Below, piece by piece: positions 15,477-24,498 of a stretch of DNA of 64,000 nt. This stretch comes from JALSRK01 sp964461995 (GTDB lineage Bacteria; Acidobacteriota; Terriglobia; Bryobacterales; Bryobacteraceae): the NCBI GenBank assembly GCA_964461995.1, contig CAYWXL010000014.1, forward strand, positions 1 to 64,000. The letters are read 5' to 3'. A program made the translations under genes and the position numbers. Under the pieces are notes generated by a model that ran no database searches, had not been told where the DNA came from, and saw nothing but the letters and a program-made list of their open reading frames with translations. Each line of letters starts with the position of its first letter. Position 1 is the stretch's first letter.

Positions 15477-15957
15477 GCCCCGTCCGGCCGCGGTGAGGGA
15501 CAACCGGGAGAAATTCCTCGAGCGCGCGATGTCGCGCCACCATTACTCCGGCGACGCCCTCATCGAAGTGCTGCACACGGCGCAAGAGCTGTACGGCTAC
15601 TTGACGCCGGAGCTGCTCAAGACGATCGCCCGAAAGTTGAAGCTGCCGCCCAGCCGGGTGCTGGGGGTGGCAACCTTTTACCACTTCTTCTCGCTGGAGC
15701 CGAAGGGCGAACACTCCTATATTGTTTGTCTGGGTACGGCGTGCTACGTGAAGGGCGCGCTCGGACTGCTGGAGGTGCTGGAGCGCCGCTGCGCGAAGGC
15801 GGGATCGACGAGCCCGGACGGGAAGGTGAGCGTGAACTCAGCGCGGTGCATCGGCGCATGCGGCTTGGCGCCAGCGATGATCCGGGACGGCGAAATACTC
15901 GGGCGCGTAACGCCGGAGAAGCTGAACGAAGACCTCGACAGGATTGGTGTCGAATGA
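15448..15957 (+). CDS. hoxE: NAD(P)-linked hydrogenase diaphorase subunit HoxE
   Basis: A 169-residue thioredoxin-like [2Fe-2S] subunit homologous to NuoE. The cluster cysteines are in CLGTACYVKG and, about 40 residues later, CIGACG, the HoxE/NuoE spacing; VLGVATFYHFFS is the family signature. It passes electrons between the NAD module and the hydrogenase module. It starts inside the end of the radical SAM gene and its TGA overlaps the hoxF ATG, so it is translationally coupled on both sides. Confidence 0.92.
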   Translation: MPTHVQEPTKPRPAAVRDNREKFLERAMSRHHYSGDALIEVLHTAQELYGYLTPELLKTIARKLKLPPSRVLGVATFYHFFSLEPKGEHSYIVCLGTACYVKGALGLLEVLERRCAKAGSTSPDGKVSVNSARCIGACGLAPAMIRDGEILGRVTPEKLNEDLDRIGVE

Positions 15958-17618
15958 CGATCGAGGAGCTTTACGAGCGGCAGGGCGCGGAGCTGGACCG
16001 CCGGAAGCGGCTGGAGAACCGGATCTACTGCTGCACGGCGGCGGGTTGCATCTCGTGCGGGGCCGAAAGCGTGAAGAAGGCGATCGCCGACCAGATCCGC
16101 TCTTCCGGACGCGAGGGCAAGATCGAAGTTTGCGGATCGGGCTGCATGGGGCTATGCAGCCGCGGGCCACTGGTCTACAGCGAGCGGGACAACGAGCTTT
16201 ACGGCGAGGTCGTTCCCAACGACGCTCCCGCGCTGATCTCCTCGAATCCGGTGGACCGGGAACAGTTGCGTTTCAAGAGGGCGGACCTGTCGGCCCCGTT
16301 TTTCGCCAAACAGCGGCGCATCGTGCTGGCGAACTCGGGCCGGGCCGACCCGGAGAGCTTGACCGATTACATTGCGGCGGGCGGCTACCAGGCGCTGGCC
16401 AAGGCGCTGACGGAGATGACGCCAGCCGAGGTGATCGCCGAGATCCGCAAGAGCGGGCTGCGGGGGCGCGGCGGGGCCGGGTACCCGACGGGCCTGAAAT
16501 GGGAGCTGGTAGCGCGCCAGCCGGCCGACACGAAATATATCGTGTGCAACGCGGACGAGGGGGATCCGGGCGCTTTCATGGACCGTTCCGTGCTTGAGGG
16601 CGATCCCCATCGCGTTCTGGAAGGGATGGCGCTGGCGGCCTACGCCATCGGATCGCACCAAGGCTTCATCTACGTGCGGGGCGAGTACGGGCTGGCGATC
16701 CAGCGGCTACAGTCGGCGATCCGGCAGGCCGAGCGGGAGCACCTGCTGGGCAACCGGATCCTCGAGACGGGCTTCCAGTTCCGGATCGACCTGCGAATCG
16801 GCGCGGGAGCCTTCGTGTGTGGCGAGGAGACGGCGCTGATCGCTTCGATCGAAGGGAAACGGGGCCAGCCGCGGCAGCGTCCGCCCTACCCGCCGGAGTC
16901 GGGTTTGTGGGGCAAGCCGACGCTGATCAACAACGTGGAGACGTTCGCGAACGTCCCCGCAATCATCGAGGAGGGCGGCGAATGGTTCGCCTCGATCGGA
17001 ACGGAGAAATCGAAAGGGACCAAGGTCTTCGCCCTCGCCGGACGGATCCAGAACACCGGCCTCATCGAAGTCGAGATGGGCACGCCGCTCCGGGAGATCA
17101 TCTTCGACATCGGCGGCGGCATCCCGCGCGGCGGGAAGTTCAAGGCCGTGCAGACGGGCGGGCCCTCGGGCGGCTGCATTCCCGAGGAGCTGCTGGACAC
17201 GCCGGTGGATTACGAGTCGCTGGCCGCCATCGGCTCCATCATGGGCTCTGGCGGCATGATCGTGATGGACGAGACGTCGGACATGGTGGACGTCGCCCGG
17301 TTCTTCATGGAGTTCTGCATGGACGAGTCCTGCGGCAAGTGCATCCCTTGCCGCGCCGGGACGGTGCAGATGCACGACATCCTCTCCCGGCTGGTGCGCG
17401 GCGAGGGGACGGAAGCCGATATCGAGATGTTGGAACAGCTCTCGTCGCTGTTGAAGGAGGCGAGCCTGTGCGGGCTGGGCCAAAGCGCTCCGAATCCGGT
17501 GCTGACGACGCTGAAGTATTTCCGGCATGAGTACGAGGCCAAGGTGAAAGAACCTCCTCGAAGCGCCGGAGCGGGCGCCGGCGACTCAGCCGCCTCGGCT
17601 GAAGGGGGACAGCCGTGA
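15954..17618 (+). CDS. hoxF: hydrogenase diaphorase subunit HoxF (FMN, NAD-binding)
   Basis: A 554-residue NuoF-like subunit with an N-terminal thioredoxin-like [2Fe-2S] extension (Cys-rich, residues about 20-70, ending CGSGCMGLC). The FMN/NAD site is visible as RGRGGAGYPTGLKW and later GAGAFVCGEETALI. The C-terminal [4Fe-4S] motif is SCGKCIPCRAGT with a distant cysteine in SLCGLG. It oxidises or reduces NAD(P). Complete, with an ATG at 15954 overlapping hoxE's stop. The C-terminus carries an unusual Ala/Gly/Ser-rich tail of about 20 residues. Confidence 0.95.
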   Translation: MTIEELYERQGAELDRRKRLENRIYCCTAAGCISCGAESVKKAIADQIRSSGREGKIEVCGSGCMGLCSRGPLVYSERDNELYGEVVPNDAPALISSNPVDREQLRFKRADLSAPFFAKQRRIVLANSGRADPESLTDYIAAGGYQALAKALTEMTPAEVIAEIRKSGLRGRGGAGYPTGLKWELVARQPADTKYIVCNADEGDPGAFMDRSVLEGDPHRVLEGMALAAYAIGSHQGFIYVRGEYGLAIQRLQSAIRQAEREHLLGNRILETGFQFRIDLRIGAGAFVCGEETALIASIEGKRGQPRQRPPYPPESGLWGKPTLINNVETFANVPAIIEEGGEWFASIGTEKSKGTKVFALAGRIQNTGLIEVEMGTPLREIIFDIGGGIPRGGKFKAVQTGGPSGGCIPEELLDTPVDYESLAAIGSIMGSGGMIVMDETSDMVDVARFFMEFCMDESCGKCIPCRAGTVQMHDILSRLVRGEGTEADIEMLEQLSSLLKEASLCGLGQSAPNPVLTTLKYFRHEYEAKVKEPPRSAGAGAGDSAASAEGGQP

Positions 17619-18331
17619 GCGTAAAGACACTCACGATCGACGGCAAGATGGTGACGGGCGCGGCCGGCGAATCGATCTTCAACGCCGCCTGGAACGCTGG
17701 AATTCACATCCCGCGGCTGTGCCACATCGGAGGTCTCTCCGACGTCGGGGCCTGCCGCCTGTGCCTGGTGGAGATCGAGGGCCAGCACAAGCTCGCGGCG
17801 TCGTGCCTGACGCCGGTGGAGGAAGGAATGGTGGTCCGCACGAACACGGAACGGCTGCGGGCCCATCGGAAATTGATCGTCGAGCTGCTGCTGGCTGAGC
17901 GCAACCACGTCTGCTCGGTCTGCGTGCAGAACGGCAACTGCGAGCTGCAGGATCTGGCGGAGAGCTTGGGCATCGACCACGTGCGGCTGCGGTACCAATT
18001 CCCGCGGTTGGGCGTCGATACCAGCCACGAGCGGTTCGGCATCGATCACAACCGGTGCGTGCTATGCACCCGGTGCGTGCGGGTTTGCGACGAGGTGGAG
18101 GGCGCACACACCTGGGACGTGAAGGGCCGGGGACGGAACTCGCTGGTGATCACGGATCTGGATGAGCCGTGGGGGCAGTCGGAGACCTGCACCTCGTGCG
18201 GTAAGTGCGTCCAGGTCTGCCCGACGGGGGCCTTGTTCGAGAAGGGCAAGACGGTGGCGGAATCGCGGAAGGACCGGCGGTTCCTCAAGTACATCGTCAC
18301 GGCGCGGAAGGAGCACCAATGGATTCGGTGA
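17615..18331 (+). CDS. hoxU: hydrogenase diaphorase subunit HoxU (iron-sulfur)
   Basis: A 238-residue NuoG N-terminal homologue. It has a plant-type [2Fe-2S] ligand set (CHIGGLSDVGACRLC), the HxxxCxxC-type region with CSVCVQNGNCELQ, and two ferredoxin-like motifs (CVLCTRCVRVC and CTSCGKCVQVCPTGA). It conducts electrons from HoxF to HoxY. The GTG start at 17615 overlaps the hoxF TGA by 4 bp. Confidence 0.95.
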   Translation: MSVKTLTIDGKMVTGAAGESIFNAAWNAGIHIPRLCHIGGLSDVGACRLCLVEIEGQHKLAASCLTPVEEGMVVRTNTERLRAHRKLIVELLLAERNHVCSVCVQNGNCELQDLAESLGIDHVRLRYQFPRLGVDTSHERFGIDHNRCVLCTRCVRVCDEVEGAHTWDVKGRGRNSLVITDLDEPWGQSETCTSCGKCVQVCPTGALFEKGKTVAESRKDRRFLKYIVTARKEHQWIR

Positions 18332-18864
18332 AGGAACACAAGCCCCGGATCGCCACCGTCTGGCTGGGCGGCTGCTCGGGCTGCCACATGTCGCTGCTCG
18401 ATCTGGACGAGCGCCTGCTCGAACTGGCGGCGCGGGCCGACATCGTGGCCTCGCCGATCGTCGATACCAAGGAGTTTCCGGAAGCCGACATCACGCTGGT
18501 CGAAGGCGCGGTGGCGAACGTGGAGCACCTGGAGCAGATCCAGGAGATCCGGGCCAAGAGCCGGATCTTGGTGGCCTTCGGCGACTGCGCGGTGACGGGC
18601 AACGTAACGGCTCTGAGGAACCTGTTCGACCTGGACGACGTGCTGAACCGGTCCTACAAGGAGACTTCGCTGCCGGTGATCGGGGTACCGGCGGGGAATC
18701 CGATCGTGCCGGCGCTGCTCGAGCGGGTGCGGCCGGTCCACGAGGTCGTGCCGGTCGATTACTTCCTCCAAGGGTGTCCGCCGTCGGCGGACGAGATCTG
18801 CCGGTTCGTCTTCGACCTGCTCGACGGCAAGCAGGAGCCGGCGCGGACGGGGAGGTTCGGATAG
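18319..18864 (+). CDS. hoxY: [NiFe] hydrogenase small subunit HoxY
   Basis: A 181-residue small subunit carrying the proximal cluster. GGCSGCHMSLLDLD holds the first two cysteines, FGDCAVTG the third and LQGCPPSADE the fourth. There is no Tat signal, so it is the cytoplasmic NAD-linked type. The ATG at 18319 lies within the end of hoxU (13-bp overlap). Confidence 0.95.
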   Translation: MDSVKEHKPRIATVWLGGCSGCHMSLLDLDERLLELAARADIVASPIVDTKEFPEADITLVEGAVANVEHLEQIQEIRAKSRILVAFGDCAVTGNVTALRNLFDLDDVLNRSYKETSLPVIGVPAGNPIVPALLERVRPVHEVVPVDYFLQGCPPSADEICRFVFDLLDGKQEPARTGRFG

Positions 18865-18866
18865 GT

Positions 18867-20291
18867 ATGGGCGAGCGGATCCTCATCAGTCCGGTGACGC
18901 GGATCGAGGGGCACGCCAAGATCTCCATTTACGTGGACGACGAGGGGCGGGTGGAGAGCGCCCAGTTCCACGTAGTGGAGTTCCGTGGCTTCGAGAAGTT
19001 TTGCGAGGGGCGGCCGTTCTACGAGATGCCGGGTTTGATGGCGCGGGTCTGCGGGATTTGCCCGGTAAGCCACGTGCTGGCGAGCTCGAAGGCTGGAGAC
19101 GCAATTCTCGGCGTGCAGATCACCCCGGCGGCGAAAAAGGCCCGCCGGCTGATGAACCACGCCCAGGTGCTGCAGTCCCACGCGCTGAGCTTCTTTCATC
19201 TATCGTCGCCGGACCTGCTGCTGGGTATGGACGCGGATCCAGCGAAGCGCCACATCTTCGGCGTGGCCGCCGAAGACGAGGACTTCGCCCGGCGAGGCAT
19301 CCGGCTGCGGCAGTTCGGCCAGCGGGTGATCGAGCTGCTGGGCGGCAAGCGCATCCATCCTTCCTGGGGCACGCCGGGAGGCGTCCTGAAGGCGCTGACC
19401 GAGGACGAGCGCAAGGAGATCTGCGGCTGGATCCCGGAAGCTTACAAGTCGATGGAGATCGCCCTGGACCGGTTCAAAGCGATCCTCGACAGCTTCGAGC
19501 AAGAGGTGCGCCACATCGGGAACTTCCCATCGCTGTTCATGGGGACCGTGGACGAAGACGGCTACATGGAGTTCTACGACGGGCGGCTGCGGATCATGGA
19601 CAGCGAGGGCAACATCGTGGCCGACGGGCTGAAGCCATGGCGGTACCAGACGTTCCTCGGCGAGGCCAGCGAGGAATGGTCGTACATGAAGTTTCCCTAT
19701 TACAAGCCGATGGGATATCCGGCGGGTATGTACCGGGTGGGGCCGCTGGCGCGGTGCAACGTCGTGCACGCCATCGGCACGCCGCTGGCGGACCGGGAGC
19801 TCAAGGAGTTCCGGCAGCGGAGATGGACGGTACGCAACGAGTCGTTCCTTTACCACTGGGCGCGGTTGATCGAGATGCTCCATTGCGTGGAGCGGATCGA
19901 GGAATTGATGGACGATCCGGACATCGTCAGCGAGCACGTGCGAGTGAGGGCGGACCGCAACAACGAGGTGGGCATCGGCTCCTGCGAGGCGCCACGGGGC
20001 ACGCTGTTTCATCACTACGAGGTCGATGAAAACGGGCTGGTCCGTAAGGCGAACCTGCTGATCGCCACGGCGCAGAACAACCTGGCGATGAACAAGACGG
20101 TGGAGCAGGCCGCGCGGCATTTCGTGAACGCGCGGAAGCTCGAAGAGGGCATGCTGAACCGCGTAGAGGCGGGGATCCGGTGTTATGATCCGTGCCTGTC
20201 GTGCTCCACCCACGCCCTCGGACAGATGCCGCTGGTGGTCGAGCTGCGCAACCGTCGGGGGGAGCTGCTGGACCGCCTCGCGCGAGGCTGA
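18867..20291 (+). CDS. hoxH: [NiFe] hydrogenase large subunit HoxH
   Basis: A 474-residue catalytic subunit. The nickel ligands are Cys62 and Cys65 in RVCGICPVSH, and Cys443 and Cys446 in DPCLSCSTH. The C-terminal extension after His449 is about 25 residues and would be removed by the protease encoded next. It lacks a Tat-partner arrangement and pairs with HoxY. Together with HoxEFU the set indicates a group 3d bidirectional or H2-oxidising NAD(P)-linked hydrogenase. The start is two bases after the hoxY stop. Confidence 0.95.
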   Translation: MGERILISPVTRIEGHAKISIYVDDEGRVESAQFHVVEFRGFEKFCEGRPFYEMPGLMARVCGICPVSHVLASSKAGDAILGVQITPAAKKARRLMNHAQVLQSHALSFFHLSSPDLLLGMDADPAKRHIFGVAAEDEDFARRGIRLRQFGQRVIELLGGKRIHPSWGTPGGVLKALTEDERKEICGWIPEAYKSMEIALDRFKAILDSFEQEVRHIGNFPSLFMGTVDEDGYMEFYDGRLRIMDSEGNIVADGLKPWRYQTFLGEASEEWSYMKFPYYKPMGYPAGMYRVGPLARCNVVHAIGTPLADRELKEFRQRRWTVRNESFLYHWARLIEMLHCVERIEELMDDPDIVSEHVRVRADRNNEVGIGSCEAPRGTLFHHYEVDENGLVRKANLLIATAQNNLAMNKTVEQAARHFVNARKLEEGMLNRVEAGIRCYDPCLSCSTHALGQMPLVVELRNRRGELLDRLARG

Positions 20292-20740
20292 TGGCGCTGC
20301 TGCTCATCGCGATCGGGAACCCATTGCGGCGGGACGACGGTGTAGCCCGGCGCGTCATCGAGCTGCTCAGGCCTTTGCCGCCTGGGGTTTCTGCCCGCGA
20401 AGTCCAGCAGCTCACGCCGGAGCTTGCCGAGGAGATCGCGTCCTTCGCTGAGGTGGTGTTCCTGGACGCCCTGGTGACGGCCGGGGGTTGCGCTTCCAGC
20501 GACGTCCGGCTCGATGAAATCCTGCAGAGACGGACCCGCCGGCCCGGAGCGCTGGCGCATCAGGTGGCGCCGCAGGAAATCGTGGAGCTCTCCCGACGGC
20601 TCTACGGTTTCGGCGGCCGGGCTTGGCTGTGCGCGATCCCGGGAATGGATTTCTCGGCCGGCGAGGGGCTCAGCGAAGTGGCGGAGAACATGGCGCGCGC
20701 GGCGGCGCTGAAGCTTCGAGCGCTCTTGAGCGAACGGTGA
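20291..20740 (+). CDS. hydrogenase maturation protease (HoxW/HyaD type)
   Basis: A 149-residue endopeptidase that trims the HoxH C-terminus once nickel is inserted. GNPLRRDDGVA near the N-terminus has the first metal-binding acid, VFLDAL the second, and HQVAPQE the histidine. The ATG overlaps the hoxH stop by one base, consistent with dedicated service to this enzyme. The hypABCDEF nickel/cyanide maturation genes are not in the window and must lie elsewhere. Confidence 0.9.
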   Translation: MALLLIAIGNPLRRDDGVARRVIELLRPLPPGVSAREVQQLTPELAEEIASFAEVVFLDALVTAGGCASSDVRLDEILQRRTRRPGALAHQVAPQEIVELSRRLYGFGGRAWLCAIPGMDFSAGEGLSEVAENMARAAALKLRALLSER

Positions 20741-20789
20741 GCCGGCCGCGGGGGCAGGTAACGGTCAGCGGCGCCCCACCGGCAGCCGG

Positions 20790-22202
20790 TCAGCTATGCC
20801 GGTAAACCTCCCAACCCATATACTTCGTCCAAGCTTCCTCGACGACGCCCGCGACGTGCGACAGGTTGGCCGCCACGTGGTGCTCGAAACCTTGCTCGCA
20901 GATGTAGCGCAACAGGCCTTGTAGGTTCGGTATCTCGACGACGCCAGCGCCGCCGAACGTTTCGAGCGGATCGTCGGTGAACCGGCCTTCGCCCACGTAG
21001 CCGGCGATCACGCCCTCGTCGTCGATGGTCGAGAGCCGGGAGAAGGTCATGGGGCCGGCTTTGACGCGGCCCACGCAAGTTCCGAACGTGCTGGACTTGC
21101 CCAGGGTTCCGGCGATGATCTCCTGGTAGTCCATGCGCATGTCCTGGAAGAAGTGTTTCGGCAGGTTCGAGCAATGGAAACAGACTGCCTTGTCAGGGTC
21201 GTCGCCATAGTTGTTGTTCCAGTCGAGCAGCGCGCTGGGCGTGCCCGAAGCCAGCGACAGCGAATGCATCGCCACGGCCCCGCAGACATCCACCTCACAC
21301 GCGCTCGGGAGCAAGCTCTCGCTCATCATGCTCATGACGGTGCATGGGACGACGCCGAAGTACTCCTCAAGGGCGGTCCAGCACTGAATGGCGCTGATCG
21401 TGACTTCGTTGGCGGCCATCCAGTCCTCGATTACCGCAGCCAGTTTCGCCATCTTCAACAAGCTGCCGGCCGGGATCTTCTCAGTGTTCACGTAGTCCCG
21501 TATGGCCGCCAGCTTCATCTGGGCCGCGGGAGCATCGTCCTTCAGCCGCTCGACGCGTCCGAGGATTTCCGAGAGATCGACAGTCTCGACGTCGATGCCT
21601 GAGGCCTCGAGAAGCTTTTCGCTGTACCGCACGGTATTGAAGGCCGACGGCCGGGCCCCGATGGCGCCCACCCGTGTGTTGCGCAACCCTTTCACGACCC
21701 GGCAGACAGCCGCGAACTCCGCCAGATCGCGCCGGAACTCGTCCGACTCCGGCGCCACGGTGTGCAGGCGCGTGAGCGAATAGCGGATGCCGAACTGGGC
21801 GAGGTTGTTGCACACGCTCATCTTGCCGCAGAAGCTGTCGCGACGGTGGCTGATGCCCATGCGGCCGAGAGTGTCCGGGGTCGCCTGCACCAGGACCGGC
21901 ACGTCGAGGCGAGCCAAGCGCAATGTCTCGGCGATGGAACGCTCGTCGCCGAAGTTGGGGAGCGAGACAATGACGCCGTCGATCTCGCCGGCATGGCGCC
22001 GGAAAAGCTCGGCGCAAACTCGGGCCTCCTGGCGGGTCTCGACAGCGCCGAACTTGGTTTCCTCCTCGCCCGGAACCACCACGTTGTAGCCGGCCTCCTC
22101 GAGCACTCGGACCATTTCTTCGCGACCGGATTTCGCCAGGTGATCGGGGAAGAAGCCGCGATTGCCGACGATCAAGCCGAATGTCATTCCTTTCGAGTCC
22201 AT
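20790..22202 (-). CDS. L-fucose/L-arabinose isomerase family protein
   Basis: A 470-residue protein with the FucI/AraA-type alternating alpha/beta layout: an N-terminal Rossmann-like part (LIVGNRGFFPDH, VIVSLPNFGDE), then a domain ending in a DWNNNYGDD and HCSN segment that could bind metal and sugar. Family members interconvert aldoses and ketoses using Mn2+. Many such proteins in soil bacteria are labelled fucose isomerase without a proven substrate. Starts at MDSKGMTFG (22202). Confidence 0.8.
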   Translation of the reverse strand: MDSKGMTFGLIVGNRGFFPDHLAKSGREEMVRVLEEAGYNVVVPGEEETKFGAVETRQEARVCAELFRRHAGEIDGVIVSLPNFGDERSIAETLRLARLDVPVLVQATPDTLGRMGISHRRDSFCGKMSVCNNLAQFGIRYSLTRLHTVAPESDEFRRDLAEFAAVCRVVKGLRNTRVGAIGARPSAFNTVRYSEKLLEASGIDVETVDLSEILGRVERLKDDAPAAQMKLAAIRDYVNTEKIPAGSLLKMAKLAAVIEDWMAANEVTISAIQCWTALEEYFGVVPCTVMSMMSESLLPSACEVDVCGAVAMHSLSLASGTPSALLDWNNNYGDDPDKAVCFHCSNLPKHFFQDMRMDYQEIIAGTLGKSSTFGTCVGRVKAGPMTFSRLSTIDDEGVIAGYVGEGRFTDDPLETFGGAGVVEIPNLQGLLRYICEQGFEHHVAANLSHVAGVVEEAWTKYMGWEVYRHS

Positions 22203-22384
22203 AGCGCCTCTCAGCGATCTTACACAGCATAGCCCAACGCAGCGGCGGGCACGCTGGCGGCGGGGCTCCATCAGCGAACGGGGGCCGCAGCCGATCGCGC
22301 CAAACGGGCCCGCCTCCAGCGTGAGGATCCTGAATCGAAGCCGGCGCGCCACCGGTGTAAACTAGTCGCCGAGGTTTGCGACCA

Positions 22385-24481
22385 ATGCGGCAATCATCAC
22401 GCGACGTCAACAAGTTGTGGAGCCGGAGGAGCGTACTCAGCCTGGCGGGTCTGGCTGGGTTACGCACATTGGGGATCGAGGCGCTGGAAACGCCCGCCGC
22501 AGCGGCGCGGGACGCCGGGGGGCCCCGAATCGGGCTCAACCGCTTCCCGCACATGGTGCAGGAGTATTTCGTGCGGCAGGTGCGGGAGGTCTACGAGCGG
22601 CGTCTGGCACGGTTGGAATCGCTCGAGAGCCGGGCGGACGCCGAAAGTTACGTCAAAGAAGTCCGCAGGAAGATCCGGCGCTCGTTCGGGCCGATGCCCG
22701 AGAAGACGCCGCTGAACGCGCGCATCACAGGCGTGCTGGAGCGGGACGAATACAAGATCGAGAAGGTGATCTTCGAAAGCCGGCCGGGCTTTTTGGTGAC
22801 GGCGAATCTTTACGTGCCGAAAAACCGGCGCTTTCCACTGCCGGGCGTGGTGGGGACGTGCGGGCACTCGGCCAACGGCAAGGCGGCCGAGGCCTACCAG
22901 TCCTTCGCCCAGGGGCTGGCGCGGCAGGGCTACGTGGTGCTGATCTACGATCCCATCGGCCAGGGCGAGCGGCTGCAATACGTGGACAAGCAGTTGCGGC
23001 CGCGGCGCGGCGCCGGCACGCGGGAGCATCTACACGCGGGCAATCAGCAGTACCTGGTGGGGGAGTTCTTCGGCGCGTGGCGGGCCTGGGACGGCATCCG
23101 GGCGCTCGACTACCTGCTCTCGCGGGAGGAAGTGGACCCGAAGCACGTGGGCGTGACGGGCAACTCCGGCGGCGGCACGATGACCACGTGGCTGTGCGGC
23201 GTCGAGCAGCGCTGGACGATGGCCGCGCCGAGCTGCTTCGTCACCGAGTTCCGGCGCAACCTGGAGAACGAGCTGCCGGCCGATACCGAACAGTGCCCGC
23301 CGCGGGCGCTGGCGTTGGGCCTGGATCACGAGGACTTCCTGGCGGCCCTGGCGCCGAAGCCGGTGATCATCCTGGGCAAAGAGAAGGACTATTTCGACGC
23401 TCGCGGCACCGAAGCCGCCTACCGCCGCCTCCGCCGGCTCTACCGGCTGCTCGGGGCTGAAGACAACATCGGCCTCTACATCGGGCCGTCCTACCATGGC
23501 TTCTCTAAGGAGAACCGCGAGGCGATGTACCAGTGGTTCAACCGCTGCACGGGCGTCTCGGACCGGCGCGAGGAGCCGGAGCTGAAGCTCGAGGAAGAGA
23601 AAGACCTCTGGTGCACGCCGCAAGGCCAGGTGGCGGGGCTGAAATCAAGGACGGTTTTCTCGTTCACGAGAGAGCGCTCGCGAGAGCTCGCGCGGCGGCG
23701 CGTGCGGCTGGACGGGCCGGCGCTCCGGCAAGCGGTGGTTTCCCTGTTGCGCCTTCCAGGGCCTGCGGTGGCGGGCGCGGTTCCCTACCGCATCCTGCGG
23801 CCGCTGCCGGACCGCGGCTACCCGTTGCGGTATGCCTTGCCTTATCTGGTGGAAACGGAGCCGGGCATCGTCGCGGTGGTTTACCGGCTCTCGCGGGAGC
23901 GGCTCCTGTCACGCCCGCCGACAGGGGTGCGCCGGGCGGTGTTGTATGTGGCCGACCGCTCGAGCGACGCCGAGCTGCGGGAAGAATCGCTCATCAAGGA
24001 GCTGATCAAGGCCGAACCCGAGGCCGCCTTCTACGCCTGCGACGTGCGGGGCATCGGCGAGTCGCGGCCGGAAACCTGCAACCTCGGCAGCTTCGAGAAG
24101 CAGTACGGCAGCGACTACTTCTACGCGGCCCACGCGCTGATGCTCGACCGCCCGTACGCTGGCCAGCGGACCTGGGACGTGCTGCGGGTGCTCGCCTGGC
24201 TCGAGGAGACAGGGCACCGGGAAGTGCACCTGGCGGCCACGGGCTGGGGCACGGTCCCGGCGGCCTTCGCGGCGTTGCTCTCGGAGCGAGTCGTGCAGGT
24301 GACGCTGAAACACGCCCTCACGTCGTATAGCGAACTGGCCGAATCCGAGGAATACGAGTGGCCGCTGGCCCTGATGCCGCGGGGGGTGTTGAAGGAGTTC
24401 GATCTGCCCGATTGTTATGGTGAGTTGAAGAGGAAGGATCTGCGAATGATCGCCCCGAGGGGCCCTGTGCCCTCGGGGTGA
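22385..24481 (+). CDS. exported acetylxylan-esterase-like double alpha/beta hydrolase
   Basis: A 698-residue protein with a twin-arginine-like signal (SRRSVLSLAGLAGL). The first alpha/beta hydrolase domain (about 60-390) has the nucleophile elbow GNSGGG and the late histidine in GPSYHGFS, as in acetylxylan esterase/peptidase-like hydrolases. The second domain (about 420-690) keeps the fold pattern, but its elbow reads ATGWGTVPA, with no serine, so it is probably non-catalytic. Likely acts on esterified polysaccharide in the periplasm. ATG at 22385; a TTG at 22376 is in frame. Confidence 0.75.
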   Translation: MRQSSRDVNKLWSRRSVLSLAGLAGLRTLGIEALETPAAAARDAGGPRIGLNRFPHMVQEYFVRQVREVYERRLARLESLESRADAESYVKEVRRKIRRSFGPMPEKTPLNARITGVLERDEYKIEKVIFESRPGFLVTANLYVPKNRRFPLPGVVGTCGHSANGKAAEAYQSFAQGLARQGYVVLIYDPIGQGERLQYVDKQLRPRRGAGTREHLHAGNQQYLVGEFFGAWRAWDGIRALDYLLSREEVDPKHVGVTGNSGGGTMTTWLCGVEQRWTMAAPSCFVTEFRRNLENELPADTEQCPPRALALGLDHEDFLAALAPKPVIILGKEKDYFDARGTEAAYRRLRRLYRLLGAEDNIGLYIGPSYHGFSKENREAMYQWFNRCTGVSDRREEPELKLEEEKDLWCTPQGQVAGLKSRTVFSFTRERSRELARRRVRLDGPALRQAVVSLLRLPGPAVAGAVPYRILRPLPDRGYPLRYALPYLVETEPGIVAVVYRLSRERLLSRPPTGVRRAVLYVADRSSDAELREESLIKELIKAEPEAAFYACDVRGIGESRPETCNLGSFEKQYGSDYFYAAHALMLDRPYAGQRTWDVLRVLAWLEETGHREVHLAATGWGTVPAAFAALLSERVVQVTLKHALTSYSELAESEEYEWPLALMPRGVLKEFDLPDCYGELKRKDLRMIAPRGPVPSG

Positions 24482-24498
24482 TCCGGGTGGGAGTGCAA

